Below, one piece after another: positions 11,480 through 24,914 of a stretch of DNA of 64,000 nt. Where the stretch lies: contig SAUG01000016.1 in the NCBI GenBank assembly GCA_011316305.1, positions 434,001 through 498,000 on the forward strand, in the 5' to 3' direction. The translations under genes were made by a program, and so were the position numbers. The notes under the pieces are model-generated. The model did no database searches. It saw only the letters and a program-made list of their open reading frames with translations, and was not told where the DNA came from. Source of the DNA: Rusavskia elegans (Eukaryota > Ascomycota > Lecanoromycetes > Teloschistales > Teloschistaceae). Position 1 is the stretch's first letter, and each line of letters begins with the position of its first letter.

Positions 11480-13763
11480 ATGGCTTCCCTCGTTGGAAAC
11501 GCGGTCTTTGAGTTGCTCAGTGAGACTGGTCATTCTCCGCCCTGGTGCGACAATGCTGACTCGGTCCTTGGTAGAGCGCGAGACAGAGGAAAGCGACCCT
11601 GAAGATGGTGGGGGAAACCCAGTCCAAATAACTACAACATCCGATGCATGAAGCTGATATACTGCATTTTCAGAACCCGCAGCCGGTGAGAAGGAGATTT
11701 ACTCCTCACGAGCCCTCTTCATCCTTATCATGCTCCTCATCGCCGCCCTGTTTGCTAGTTACATGCTGCACCAAAAGAAAATCCAAGCAGTACATGAGAC
11801 GGTCATCTCAATCTTCGCAGGTACAACACACGCTACACCATGATCCAAGGAAGACTGAGGAGGCTGATAAGCTATAGGTATGGTCGCAGGTCTTGTCATC
11901 AAGCTCACCGAGGGTACCTTCATCCAGGATACCGTCAGCTTCAACTACCAATTCTTCTTCAATTTGCTCCTCCCACCGATTATCCTGGCGTCTGGATATG
12001 AACTCCATCAAGTGGGTCTGAGAGCAATCGGCCTGGAAATTCTTCACTGACATCCTTACCAGGCCAATTTCTTCCGCAACATCGGCACCATCTTGACCTT
12101 CGCCTTTGCTGGCACCTTTATTTCCGCCGTTGTCTTGGGCTTATTCTTGTGGTTGTGGACACGCATTCCCCTCGATGGTTTCAAGATATCCTTTGTTGAG
12201 GCAATCTCGGTGGGCGCGACACTCTCTGCTACCGATCCTGTCACCATTCTTGCTATCTTCAATACATACAAAGTGGATCCCAAACTATATACCGTCATTT
12301 TCGGCGAATCCATTCTCAATGATGCGATCGCGATTGTCATCTACGACACAGCTCAACAATACCGGCCAGATGGACCGAAAGGGGGCTCCCTCTCCATCGT
12401 CAGCCTCTTTGAAGCCATCGGACTCTTTTTCCTGGTCTTCATAGGAAGCCTCCTGATTGGGATTGCAGTCGGAATAGCCACCGCTCTCCTATTGAAATAC
12501 ACGCTCGTCCGCAAAGTACCCAAAATTGAAAGTTGTCTCATCATATTGATCGCCTACGCAAGTTACTACTTCGCCAATGGGGTCTTCATGTCTGGTTAGT
12601 TCCTCTAAGATACAGAGCAACTCGTTTTGGAAACTAATACCCGGACAGGTATCGTAAGTCTGTTGTTCTGTGGTATCACATTGAAGCACTATGCCTACTA
12701 CAACATGTCTCGTCGGACACAGTTGACCACGAAGTACATGTTCTCGGCTCTTGCACAGCTGTCGGAGAACTTCATCTTCATCTACCTGGGATTGACCCTG
12801 TTTACCAAGACAACGCTAGTTTTCAAGCCGCTTTTCATTCTGATCACAGTCATTGGTATTTGTGCTGCACGCTGGGCGGCAGTGTTCCCTCTGTCGAAAG
12901 CGATCAATTGGTTCATCCGCTACCGAGCAAAGAGGAAAGGGCAAGATGTCGCCGATGAGTTACCGCATTCATACCAGGTCATGCTGTTCTGGGCAGGGCT
13001 GCGCGGAGCAGTAGGGGTCGCCCTGGCTGCTGGTTTGACTGGTCCCAACGGCCTGGCTCTACAGGCTACCGTCCTGGTGGTCGTCGTGCTCACAGTCATC
13101 ATCTTCGGAGGGACGACGGCGCGTATGCTTGAGATCATGGGAATCCGAACGGGCGTTGTCGAGGAAATCGACTCAGATGACGAATTTGACATTGAGACGG
13201 CCACCAACGGCACGTACTACAAGAGCGCCGGGAATGCAGTCGGATATGCACCACAACGTAGGGGCAGTGTCAACCCAGCCGGCGGTAGCAAAGGTGGCAG
13301 CCGGAGCAATCTGAACGGCTACAGCAGCGGCAACAGCCACAGTCCACCAGTGAGGCCATTGGCCGCCACCAGTCGAGCCAACTCGGTTGGCGGTCAACGT
13401 GAGAGGGAAGCACAACAGAATCTGCTAGCGGGCTCTGACGGATCACCAAGCTACGATGAGATGGATTACTCGGACAGCGACTTGCCGCCAGCAGCGAAGA
13501 GACGATCACCGAAGCGAAGACCATCCCCTCCACAGGTAGTAGAGCCAAGAGCGGGACCAGACGGCAGCTTCCATGCCACAGGTGGAAGCGGAGATGCTCC
13601 GGCCGGCGGAGAAGGCACACTGAGCGCAACGGGAGCCATCAGTCAGCTATTCTCGGGCACATCGGACGAGCATGCAGCGTGGTTTACTCAGCTCGACGAG
13701 GGGTTCATCAAGCCCAAGCTGCTGCTGGACCAAAACCGAAAGGGTGGAGGTGGCGGCATATAG
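11480..13763 (+). CDS. NHX1: Endosomal/vacuolar Na+(K+)/H+ exchanger
   Basis: This antiporter uses the proton gradient to load Na+ or K+ into late endosomes or the vacuole. Five exons, 11480..11570, 11674..11820, 11878..12011, 12063..12594 and 12649..13763, give 672 residues in consistent phase. The helix with FFFNLLLPPIIL is the amiloride-binding motif of NHE proteins. VGATLSATDPVTILAIF and FGESILNDAIAIV carry the conserved transport residues (ATDP and the ND pair). WAGLRGAVGVALA follows. After the last helix comes a hydrophilic tail of about 200 residues rich in Gly, Ser and Asp. Exon 1 (start MASLVGNAVFELL) is the least certain part: it was chosen because it joins in phase to EPAAGEKEIYSSRALFILIML. 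Confidence 0.9.
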
Positions 13764-15017
13764 AATCGTAGCATCGCAATTAACATAGAGGATCAAGCAG
13801 GAAGGCGGCTGAGCTGTATTAGGTATACCATGGCGTTATGCTGGATATGACTACGGACGGATGGTACTATATTCTATTCTTGTGACATCAATAACACTGT
13901 ATCGGTCTCGGTCTCGATTCATCTTACCGCGAACAGCCTCGGGTAAAGTAGCCGATACTTTTGATGTTGCTAAGATCGATTCGTGAGTGGAAACGTGCCC
14001 CATGCCCGATGCCCTGGAGTAGATGCTTCGTTGATGTAGAAGCAGCAGGAATCATGGAGACATGGACGAAAGTTTCCTAGTTCATAGCGATCACGAGTTC
14101 TACCAAGCTTAAGATGAGCATCCGACCGGTACCTTTTCAAGGGGAAGTCGAAGGGACATGCTGTTCTTGACAATTGTGCTTGTGTGGCATGATACCATGG
14201 TCTGAATGGCTCGGATGTGGTGGATGGGAGGAGGATGCAGTGGTTCCAACTTCCAAGAGCACCGCACCCTCGGGGCAGCTCAGCAATTGCGCGCTAGCCC
14301 GGAAAGAGAAGAGGCAGAGGCTTGGCGGGTAAATCGACTTATCGACAAAGAAAGGAATGGATTATTAGTACCGTATGTGCTGGACACTTGAAACGCGCCC
14401 GAAAGATGAATCTACCTACCAGCTGACAGTTCTTGGTACAACAATTGTAGAAACCTAGAGCAGCTGGACACGGAGGAATATTCGAACAAATCCGTCGAAT
14501 GTCAATATGAATTGCAAATGCTGAGTAGATGATGAAATGTACGTGGGAGTAGTGGATCGAAAATGAATCAGGAGATACAAGAGGCCGGCGTGCAAAGAAC
14601 CACTCCAAGCAACATGGGAGACGCCTCCTTGCCTATCGATCATCGCAGACTTCATAATAATCTCCATCAACCATCCCCTCCCCCATCATCTTCATCTGCA
14701 CCCTCACCCTTATCCCCATGCCCATCCTCATCGCCATCCATCACATCATCGCCATTCCGCCCATGCACTGTTAACAACCATCCCCGGTCCGGATCTTTAT
14801 GTGACGCGTGTGCGTACCAGCCGCTCATCTTCTGGCCCGGCTGAGTGACACTGGAAGCCTCGCCCGAGCTGACAATCCTACCCAACTACCTCTCCGTGGA
14901 TTGCACACTCAACGCGAATCTGTGACACCGAAGCAAGATGGCTCCAACCCACCTCAACCTTTCTGCAGTGAAGGCTCAATAGCCCTACGAAGCAGGCGAG
15001 GGAGAAGCCCAGCAGTC
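13764..15017. other. Intergenic region between NHX1 and INO80
   Basis: About 1.25 kb lies between tandem genes. It would hold the 3' UTR of NHX1 and the promoter and leader of INO80. The open frame reaching into INO80 from 14808 begins without an ATG, so I did not extend the gene. No other gene is visible. Confidence 0.5.
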
Positions 15018-18000
15018 ATGGTGCAACCGACCGCAATCGACTATGACCACGGGAGAATCTACGAACCCATGACCTGGAATTCCGACAGCGATGCCCGTCG
15101 CCGGCGGGATAGCAACACAAACACCAACCCTCAACCACCCACCCGTTACGATGTCCATTCACCCTCACGAATGACGACCTATTCCCCCACCAATGGAAAT
15201 CACCCGGCCTCTCCCTACCGGCAATTTTCCTCCAGACCATCAACCTCGTCCGCTGCCCCCATGCACTCCGCTCACAGTCCCCACCGCGCAAGCCTCCCTT
15301 CGCCCAAGATGAATGGAGCAATCAACCATAGCGCCATCTTCGACCAACGGGACTCCGCTCATACCTTCTACGACGCCGTGTCCGATCATCGGGAGGGACA
15401 GGCAAGCTGGAACCCCCATTATCATGTCTCATCTCCAAGCCAGGTACGACTTCCCTTGAGTCGCATACGAGCCGTTCCTTCCTCATGATCGCAACTAACG
15501 ACGAGGCTATGACAGAATCGAGATCCTGCTTCGTTCATTGGCTATTATCAGGATCCTCGTACATCACCGAGCACTTATCATTCTCCCATGAGCTCGCAAT
15601 TCCCTCAGCACTCTCCAACGGTGCCAACCTCACATGCGCACCCGCCAAGCCGCCACGACTCCATCTCACAGTCCCCGCGGCAGCCTCTTGCTGAGTCTCC
15701 AATACACCGCCGCAATTCGAGCTATGTCACCGATCCAAACGGCGCGCCAGCTCATCCAGCCAGTGAACATTCCTACTCCGTCGGCAGCCGTCACGAGAAC
15801 AACCTACGGACGCAGGAAGACCATAAGGCATCCAATCCCATGTCGTTCTCCAACATCCTGTCAAGCAACGCGCCTGATGTCCCATCCTCGACCCCAGCCG
15901 GATTACCTCCAGTGAAGCAATTCCGCAAGGCTCCCTCAACCCCAAATGGAGATGCAGGCCCGCCTTCTACCGCCTTCAGGAGATCATCTTACAAGTCTGC
16001 CCCCGCAACAAATGAACATCGGGAACCTTCAAAGCCTTCCAAGGCCGAGATGTCTCACCCAACTCCAGTCAAGGCCCACAAGTCCAAGGCGAAAGCTGTT
16101 CCATCAGTATCCGACAAGGAAAACGAGCGCATCGAAAAGGAAATCGCCAGGATTGATGCAATGGAGCTAAGCGATATCGATTCGCCAGACTGGGCCACGG
16201 CAAAGCAAGACTTTGTGCGACAGTGTAACAAACGCTTGATAGGACTTCAACAGGCTGAGGACAACAAGCGCAAGGTAAGCGATCAGACTGCCCAAAGTCA
16301 GACCTACGGCAGACTAAAACCGGTGACAGCGTCGTCGAACGGCTTCGTCCAAAAAGTATTCAGAGCCGATCAGTGCTCACGCCGAAGGTGGAAAACAGCG
16401 TTTTCGAGATAGAAACAAGGAGGCTGCCGAATCCGAGGTGCGGAAGAAGGAACAGCAGGACGAGAAGGAGCGCAAGAAGGATATGCAGCGCAAACGTCGA
16501 CGTGAGAAAACCGTCCAACAAGCGATGCAAAATCATCAGGAGAGCCTCTTGAAGGCGGAAGCGACAAACGACACCATAGAGAAGGAGCGCCTTCTTCGCG
16601 AAGCACACAAGGCAGAGCGAAAGGCGAAGAACACCCAGAAGATTCTGGAGCACGGCGATCTACCTGGGGAGATCAGAGAAGTCACGCCGCTCGCTCCGAA
16701 TCTCGAAGGCGGTACTATGAGTACTTTCCAGACTGGCAATGACATTTCACCTGAGCCGCCCCGGAAGAAGCAGAAGGGCCCATCTATCCGACCCAAGAAG
16801 AGCAAGGAGAAGAAGCAGGCCGAGAAGGATGCTGCCGAAGCTGCCTACGCAGCTATGGAACAAGACAATCTTGTTCTGATAGCACCGAAAGAAGAAACTC
16901 GTCGGGGCCAGCTCATTCGCGAAACAAAAGAAGCGAAGCAGTCTAAGGAGGCATCTCCGGCAGTATCGGCGCCTGTACTGACTAACTACGCATCCAAGGG
17001 TTACGCACAGATCTACGAGCAGATATGGAAAGATATTAGCCGGAAAGATGTGCCCAAGGTGTACAGGATCAAGGATAATTCTCTATCTACCAAGCAGTCA
17101 AATCTTCGCAAGACCGCCCAGCTTGCTTCCAAGGAAGCCCGGCGCTGGCAGCTTCGCACCAATAAGGGTATGAAAGATGTACAAGCTCGGGCGAAGAGGA
17201 GCATGCGGGAGATGATGTCCTTCTGGAAACGCAACGAGCGCGAAGAGAGAGACATGCGTAGAGCAGCAGAAAGGCAAGAGTTGGAGAATGCGAAGAAAGC
17301 TGAAGCGGATCGTGAAGCCAACCGGCAGAAGCGAAAGCTCAATTTCTTAATCTCCCAGACCGAGTTGTACTCGCATTTCATAGGGCGAAAGATCAAGACG
17401 GATCAAGTAGAGCGGTCTACAGACACCGCCGAAGTTGGTGTTTCTGATACAACCATACTACCAGGGGAACCAGGTGCGCATATCGTCAATCTACCAAACA
17501 GTGTCGCCAAGGTGGGTGCCAAAGTCACCAACTTTGAGGATCTGGACTTTGATGCTGAAGACGAGTCTGTCCTTCAACAAGCGGCCATGGCCAATGCTCA
17601 GAACGCTGTCCAGGAAGCTCAAGACAAGGCCCGAGCTTTCAACGGCGAGAACAACGATCTCCAGAATCGGTTCGATGAGGGTGAAATGAATTTCCAGAAC
17701 CCGACTAGCATGGGCGAAGAGAATGTTACTCAACCAAAGATGCTCAACGCCCAGCTGAAGGAATATCAGCTAAAAGGTCTGGGTTGGCTTGTCAATCTCT
17801 ACGAGCAAGGGATCAACGGTATCCTTGCCGACGAAATGGGCCTCGGAAAGACTGTGCAATCGATATCGGTCATGGCTTACCTAGCAGAAAAACACGATAT
17901 CTGGGGTCCTTTCCTGGTCGTTGCTCCTTCTTCCACTCTCCACAACTGGCAGCAAGAGATTACACGGTTCGTTCCGGATCTGAAATGTCTGCCATACTGG

Positions 18001-20379
18001 GGGAATGCCAAAGATCGAAAAGTGCTGCGTAAATTCTGGGACAGGAAGCACATCACCTACAACAAAGACTCGCCTTTCCATGTCCTGATCACGTCATATC
18101 AATTGGTTGTTCAAGACATGCAATACTTTCAGAAAATCCGGTGGCAGTATATGATACTCGACGAGGCACAGGCCATCAAATCCGCGCAGAGTACGCGATG
18201 GAAGGCTCTGCTGGGATTTCATTGCCGGAATCGCCTTCTGCTTACAGGGACGCCAATTCAGAACAGCATGCAGGAGCTGTGGGCACTTTTACACTTTATC
18301 ATGCCCAGTCTTTTCGACTCTCACGATGAATTCAGTGAGTGGTTCTCCAAGGACATCGAGAGCCATGCCCAGAGTCATACGAAGCTCAACGAGGCTCAAT
18401 TGAAGAGACTGCACGCTATCCTTCGGCCGTTCATGTTACGCCGGGTGAAGAAACACGTACAGAAAGAGCTAGGCGACAAGATCGAAGAAGATGTCTATTG
18501 CGATCTGACCTACCGGCAGCGAGCATACTACGGAAATCTCCGGAGCCGCATCAGCATCATGGATCTCATCGAAAAAGCTGCTCTGGGTGATGATCAAGAC
18601 ACAGCGACGCTGATGAACCTAGTCATGCAATTCAGGAAAGTCTGCAACCATCCTGACTTGTTCGAAAGAGCAGACACCAGTTCACCTTTGTCGATGGCCT
18701 ACTATGCCGAGTGTGCTTCATTCGTTCGCGAAGGGCACAATGTGAATCTGGTCTATTCATCGAGGAATCTGATTGAGTACGACTTGCCCCGATTATTAAA
18801 CACACCCGAGGCACGATTGGATATTGCCGGCCCTGGCAATGACCGAGCTGGCTGGAGAGACAACTATCTGGGCCACTGCATGAACATATGGACACCCGAG
18901 AATATTCAGAAGAACTCGTCCGGCAATGGAGCTTTCTCCTGGCTTCGCTTCGCAGATGTGTCGGCAGGCGAAGTCTATCATGCTTCGCGCAGAGGCCTAG
19001 CTGAGCGGGCCATCAATCTTGACGGGAAATCTACTCGACTAGCACGACTTCGAGCCATCTACGCCGGCGAGAACCAACAATACACTCCGGCTCATGCCCT
19101 GTTCAGGATCGTGGACCGCAATGACCGACAGCCTCTTGCCGAGCTTACTGATGAGCATCGGCTGCACAATCTGCTGAACATCTCCAGGAATACGTTCGAA
19201 GAGCAAGGGCTGAATCTTTTGGAGCCATGTGCAAGACCGGCTGCTTCAGCCCCTCCTATTGAGGCGTGCTGCTCAAACCAAGGCGCACGCGTTGAAAAGG
19301 AAAATACCATCTTCAATGTACCCCTTCGCCGAGCGTTGTACGGTCTTTCGGAGCGCGACGAAGCGGCTCTGATCGAATCCAAGGTAGACCCTACCCTGTA
19401 CCCGGTACACGACATGCTCCCTCCGCCCTTGTCAGAGGTCACTCGCTATACACCGATACAAGTGCCGTCCATGCGTCGCTTCGTGACCGACTCCGGTAAG
19501 CTTGCAAAGCTTGACCAATTACTTCGAGACCTCAAGCAAGGCGGTCATCGCGTGCTGCTATATTTCCAGATGACCCGCATGATCGATTTAATGGAGGAGT
19601 ACCTCACCTATCGCAACTACAAGTATCTTCGCCTCGATGGCTCGACGAAACTGGAGGACCGGAGAGATACCGTACATGATTTCCAGACCAGGCCCGATAT
19701 CTTCATCTTTCTACTCTCCACGCGTGCAGGAGGCTTGGGTATCAATCTCACGGCCGCTGACACGGTCATCTTCTACGACTCCGACTGGAATCCCACCATC
19801 GATTCGCAAGCTATGGATCGCGCCCATCGTTTGGGGCAGACGAGACAAGTAACCGTCTACCGAATGATCACAAGAGGCACAATCGAGGAACGAATTCGCA
19901 AGCGTGCACTTCAAAAGGAAGAGGTACAGCGGGTGGTCATTGCCGGTGGCGGAGGTGCTGGTGTGGACTTCAACACTCGAAGCAAGGAGAACCGCTCCAA
20001 GGATATTGTTCACTGGCTCGCGGACGACGATCAAGCGGACATTATCGAGCAGAAAGAGAAGGAGATGGCCGAGAAGGGCGAGGAGACCAAGAAGGGCAAG
20101 AAGAAGACTGGAGGACGCAAAAAGGATGTCAGTATGGATGATTTGTATCATGAAGGTGAGTCCCCACCTCCAATATTTACACCAAAACTACTCGAGAGAA
20201 CTTGAGACTGATGAAGTGATACAGGCGAAGGACATTTCGGCGACGACAGCAACAAGGCATCCGGTGCTGCTACTCCGATAGACGCCCCTGAACCACCGGC
20301 TGGGAAGAGAAAAGGCATTTCGAAAAAAGCGAAGACGACCAAGCAGAGATTGGCGATCATTGACGGTGGAGGCGACTAG
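15018..20379 (+). CDS. INO80: INO80 chromatin-remodelling ATPase
   Basis: This is the catalytic subunit of the nuclear INO80 complex, which slides nucleosomes and exchanges H2A.Z. Four exons, 15018..15443, 15516..16274, 16330..20155 and 20225..20379, give 1721 residues. The N-terminal 400 residues are Ser/Pro-rich and disordered. A basic, coiled DBINO region follows. The SNF2 ATPase starts near residue 870 ([20 protein letters not shown]), with Walker A DEMGLGKT near 897 and the INO80-type box DEAQ near 1006. An insertion of about 250 residues separates the two helicase lobes, the hallmark of the INO80 class. The second lobe runs from about 1449 to 1586 ([36 protein letters not shown]). The last exon adds a short basic tail. 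Intron 2 was placed with the acceptor at 16329 because it alone keeps phase with a usable branch site. Confidence 0.96.
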
Positions 20380-22360
20380 ATCCATTCTCACCGCCGTACC
20401 ATATCACTATAGAAAGAGGGTACCGCCGGATATGAGAGGTTGTACAACGGAGTAAAACTTATGACGCTCGCAAAAGGAGGCGTGTCGTGATAAAAGTCGG
20501 AAGCAGCATGGCGTGGATATGTTGCATTTATCTTTCTGGTTACAGTTCCGTTTACGAAGAGCATGGGGGGCGGCAAATGGAAGTGTAGTGTAACAGTACT
20601 GGGACTCGACTCTCTCCCTCCCAAGCAATGGGTGGTTTCTTGTATCATACATACCTGTAGGTAGAACCGGCGGTGGTGGCATCTAGAGGGATTGAGAAGA
20701 AAGAAAAATGATACGTTTGGAATTCTGTTCCTTGAGGGCAGTAGTATTGATAGGAATGACCCTACTGTTTATTGGGACACGTAGAAACCTTTTTCGTCCT
20801 CGAGACTGTAAGAGTTTCTAACCGTCTCTGTTGTATTACAAGGTTTAAGTTACCTACCCCTTCCTCCCTTCCTCCATTCCCTTTTTTATGCATCTGGCGT
20901 CACGACCATCTCCAATCGAACCTACAAAAATATCCTGATCTCACATGACCTGGATTTCCTCTTTCTCTCAGTCCTCCCATACCCACCCCCCCTGTATCTC
21001 TCAACTCATAAACTCTTTTCCTAATTTCGACCTTACAACCGCATATCCAGTATCCTTTATCTTATACCACTAATCCAACAGCAGCAGCACACCTCTTTCC
21101 AATCCGAGCTAAAGACAACCCTCCAAATTAGTGCTACAAAGATATGTTATCACTCAACGAGATACCCCCATTCAGATCAATCTATCTATCTATCCACTAT
21201 TCCTTACCATCACTAGTACATGGGGGTAAGATATACTATCCCGGATAATCATGAAAATCCCTCTACAGTGGAAACGGTGGACGGATCAAGGTATATATAG
21301 TAGACAAGGAGAATCGGTATACAAGATCGTGGGTAGAAGGGTGTGATTCGTAATTATATGGCGCATGTGAGGAAGGGGTATATGCTATATGAGGTAGGGA
21401 AGTGCGGAAATGGATGAGAATAAGGGGGCTGAAGATTAGGTGAGGGAAGAGGGCGGGTATTTGATCTGGATAGCCATACTCGGATGTTGGACTGCTAGAC
21501 AGAAAGTATGTATTATTGTATACACTCCCGAGAAAGAATCAGTGTTTGTAACTTGATCTATCTCGATAGAGGGTGTGGTTTGTACAATATGTTCCAAAGT
21601 CAAACGTCTAGCTTGTGGGAAATGAACATGTATTTTCACACCTTTGTGAAAGATCCAATTCTTTATTTGGGGTTTTCCCCCTATTCTAGACTTTGATCGT
21701 CAGGTCCTATGCAACTCTTACTACTCAACAACACTTTGTTCCTTCAAAAGAGTCCCCACGACAATGGTATCCTGATACTCTCTCCCTAGTCGTCCCTCTT
21801 CCACAGATATTTACATTGTACAAAGAGCTACACCTGCATAGCAATCTTTTCATTCCTCACAGATAAACACACAGGGGTTGGGAAAAACCACATAGAAAGT
21901 TTAAGAAAATCGTACTCCCACAATGACGTCTGAGATATCCATCCTGCTGGCGCCCCATGATTGTGACAGGCGCATAGTGCCGGATAGCTGCTTCCGAAGG
22001 TGAAGAGGTTGAATGGATTCTCATCGATTAATATGTTCGAAAGAACGTATGCAAAGAAATTCGTGGTCGCCGTTCGTGTCGGTGGAGGCAGCGGGACGTC
22101 GTCGTTGATGACATAAGGATCGAGAGGCCAGGGCGTAGGTAGTCCTGGCTGCGTCGACGCAGGTGATTGAAGTCGCAAAACAGTGAACATGCACGAGATG
22201 ATTCCGATTTTGGGTATCGTCCAACGCCCCATGCAAGACAGATAAAAGAAAGGAAGGAAAGGAACCGAAGAGTTGGTGTACCAAGTGGCGGGCAGGGCAC
22301 CGATACCTCGATGAAGAGCCAAGTCCCTTAACGCTGCATGACACCGGATGTGGATGCGCG
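20380..22360. other. Convergent intergenic region between INO80 and STE12
   Basis: Almost 2 kb separates two convergent stop codons, long for this genome. The sequence around 20850-21400 is AT- and pyrimidine-rich. The longest frame (minus strand, 21828-22364) overlaps the STE12 end and resembles nothing known. I can support only long 3' UTRs here; an unannotated non-coding transcript is possible. Confidence 0.45.
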
Positions 22361-24758
22361 TCATATCGGTTGCTGGATGAGTTGATGGCTCGACATCAGT
22401 TGACTCGGAGCAGCCATAGCGCCTGGCATCCGCCTCGAATTGGCAATTTGCGCCATGACATTGGACATCTCGTTGTTCATGTTGATGTTGTGGGACATGT
22501 TGCTTGGCATGGTATGCGACATTGGGTCTCGGAGGTAGGTATGATGGGTTTGAGGGGATTCTTCCTCGACGGCGCCAAACTCGTTCTCTTCTAATTCGAG
22601 CTCTTCGTCGCTGTAGCTCCCCATCTCACCATCAGGGCGGGCTTCGTGAGTTCGACGATGCCTGCAATGTGGGTCAGCGCATCGCCCAGATATTAATAGG
22701 GAACAACGAGATGTCGGATCAACATACTGTGCAAGGTTGTCGGATCTTGAGAATGCCTTGCTGCAATGTGGGCATATGTATGGACGCTCTTGGGTATGGG
22801 TCCTCACGTGTCTAGCCGCCAGGAACAGTCAGCGCCTGCAGAACTTGCGACCAACGAATCAAATCCAAGGGAGCCTGAGGAAACGCAAGACATACCGTTT
22901 TAGATGCTCTAACCTCTTGAAGAGACGCCCACATGTGGGAATCGGGCAAGAATGTGATTTGCTTGGATATGGCCCAAGCTCCATCAAGGTCGCGCTCCGC
23001 GCTCGGCGAACCGGACCTCCACGGTTGTCGGTCCGATCCCCTGGGCTAGTGTTGAGCGTCTGTTGGTGCATGTTGTCGGGCTGGTAGCTTGAGTAATCGT
23101 CCTGGGGCTGCTGCATCATGCCCATGTTGTGAGGAGCCGGGCTGCCTTCCAAGGTCGGCAATGGGGTGCCATGTCTTGACATTTCAAGCATGTCCTTGTG
23201 TTGCTGAAGCATATTGGCGTAGCCATTAGGCAGTGCTGGTGGAGAATGGCGATCGGTCTCTTCGTCTTCGGGTACGGGCCCGACTGAATGGGAGACCGAG
23301 CGGCGGAGATCGCTGGGGCGATGTGCCGCGTGTGCTTGGCCGTTACTCGTGGCTGCAGCGACAGCAGCCGTGCCCGGTGGAATCGAAGATCGACGTCTTC
23401 GCTGCTTGTATGTCGGAGAGCCTTCAATCACGGAATAGACATTGTTGCCAGGGTAATTGCGCCCCGATGAGTACTGGGTTCCGGATAGGTTCGATGTCGG
23501 CAGTTGCATCATCGAGTTGAAATTCTGCCCCGAGTTGACGTCCGGGATGGCGGTGTATAGTCCAGTGTCTTCGTTTGCAATGTACGCTGGTTCAGTGCCG
23601 ATTGAGTGAGCTTGCTGCGGTGGCGTCAAGGGTTCGAAGGATATGCCCCGATTGCTGTAGTCCTCATACTGCGAAGACACGAATGACGGCGCAGGAGAGT
23701 ATTCCATATAGGTGGGCATGGATGTATGTCGCTGATGGACGCGTGTAAGTGAGATGCCGTTGCGGTCATACTGCGGCTGCCCGTATTCTTCCCGCTTCAC
23801 AAAATTGCCAGCCATGGTAGATGGCATAGACACCTGCGAATAAGCATCCATGGGTGGGTTCAGCTCTTCCGTGACAGTTGGCATCGTCTGAGGGACGATT
23901 TGTGGCGGAGGCATTGAATCTACAGCACGCATCACAGGAGAGGTGGACTGCGAGTAAGCGGAACTGGCGTTGGCGGAGAAGGATGATGTGTTTGCTTGCT
24001 GAGCCTTGGTGAGCTGCTCAAACAGGGATTGTGATGAGTCGAATTCGAACGATAGAGCTGGCTCATTGACTGCCATGGTTGTCGCCTCTTGACCCATCTT
24101 CTCCCGCTTCAGATCTCTCTCCAAAGCATCGAGGAACAAGCGATCATGAGGCACGCTATACCAATAAAAGACCTTCTGCTTTTTCTGCGTTCGAATACAG
24201 TTGTTCTTGTACATGAAATCGAGGAATGGACTCTTGGGTTCCTCGAGGGAAGCATCGGTACCGGATTTCAGGTTTCGCAGATCGGAGAAGATGCCTTCTT
24301 CGAATTTTTTGGAATTCTTGACCGGGCGCCCGAAGGCTTGGAAACGAAATGACAGACAGCGGACGATGTCGGTACCGGAGATGTGGAAAAGGTTGTTCCT
24401 GCACTGGGTGAGCAAGAGAGCGCATAGGAACGGTGAGGTATCGAGGCTTACCATAGCACACAGGAAACGTATTCGCCTGTTGGTAGTAAGAATCTTCGAA
24501 TGTATTGGTCCGGGGTCCAGTCGACGGGCGCGGAGATGAGAAAGTATTTGACTGGGCGATGGTGTCAGCGGACGGCAGAAGGTCAGGCGTGTCTCAAGGT
24601 GGAGGTGACTCACGGTTATCGACCTGCTGCAGAGCTACTTGGGCATCTTGAGGCAGGCTCTGCTGGGCTTCGTTTGAGAGCATGAAGGTCTCGGGTTTCT
24701 GGGGCGGGGCCATGGCGGAGCTGCTGCTATTGCTTTGCGAATACATGGTAGCGCTCAT
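22361..24758 (-). CDS. STE12: Transcription factor STE12 (SteA type, homeodomain-like plus two C2H2 zinc fingers)
   Basis: This is the nuclear target of the Fus3/Kss1-type MAP kinase, controlling mating, filamentation and, in pathogens, invasion. Five exons: complement(24614..24758), (24452..24551), (22896..24398), (22728..22811) and (22361..22661), giving 710 residues. Residues about 45-200 are the STE DNA-binding domain ([61 protein letters not shown]). Two C2H2 fingers are split by introns: C566, C571, H584, H588 and C596, C599, H612, H616. Yeast Ste12 lacks such fingers, so this is the filamentous form. Intron 2 uses the second AG (TGCAG) because only that gives the conserved [11 protein letters not shown]. 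The start at 24758 adds four residues before a second ATG at 24746; either could be used. Confidence 0.95.
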
Positions 24759-24907
24759 GAAGGTTGATAAGACGATGCTGGTTGCAGGTGAGAGCAGGTT
24801 CGATGAGGCTGTTGGCTCCTGATGTTGATGGCCGGAGCTCGTGCGTCGGGGTCACTTCTGTCACGGCGTCGCAGGTTGTCGCGCTCGTACAAGTTTGATC
24901 GACGTAT

Positions 24908-24914
24908 TGAAACA
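24908..24914 (+). promoter_or_regulatory. Putative pheromone response element (TGAAACA), proximal
   Basis: This is an exact match to the yeast Ste12 site TGAAACA, 150 bases upstream of the STE12 start codon. Read in the direction of STE12 transcription it is TGTTTCA. A 7-mer can occur by chance, but the position and the two further copies upstream make it worth testing. Confidence 0.4.
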
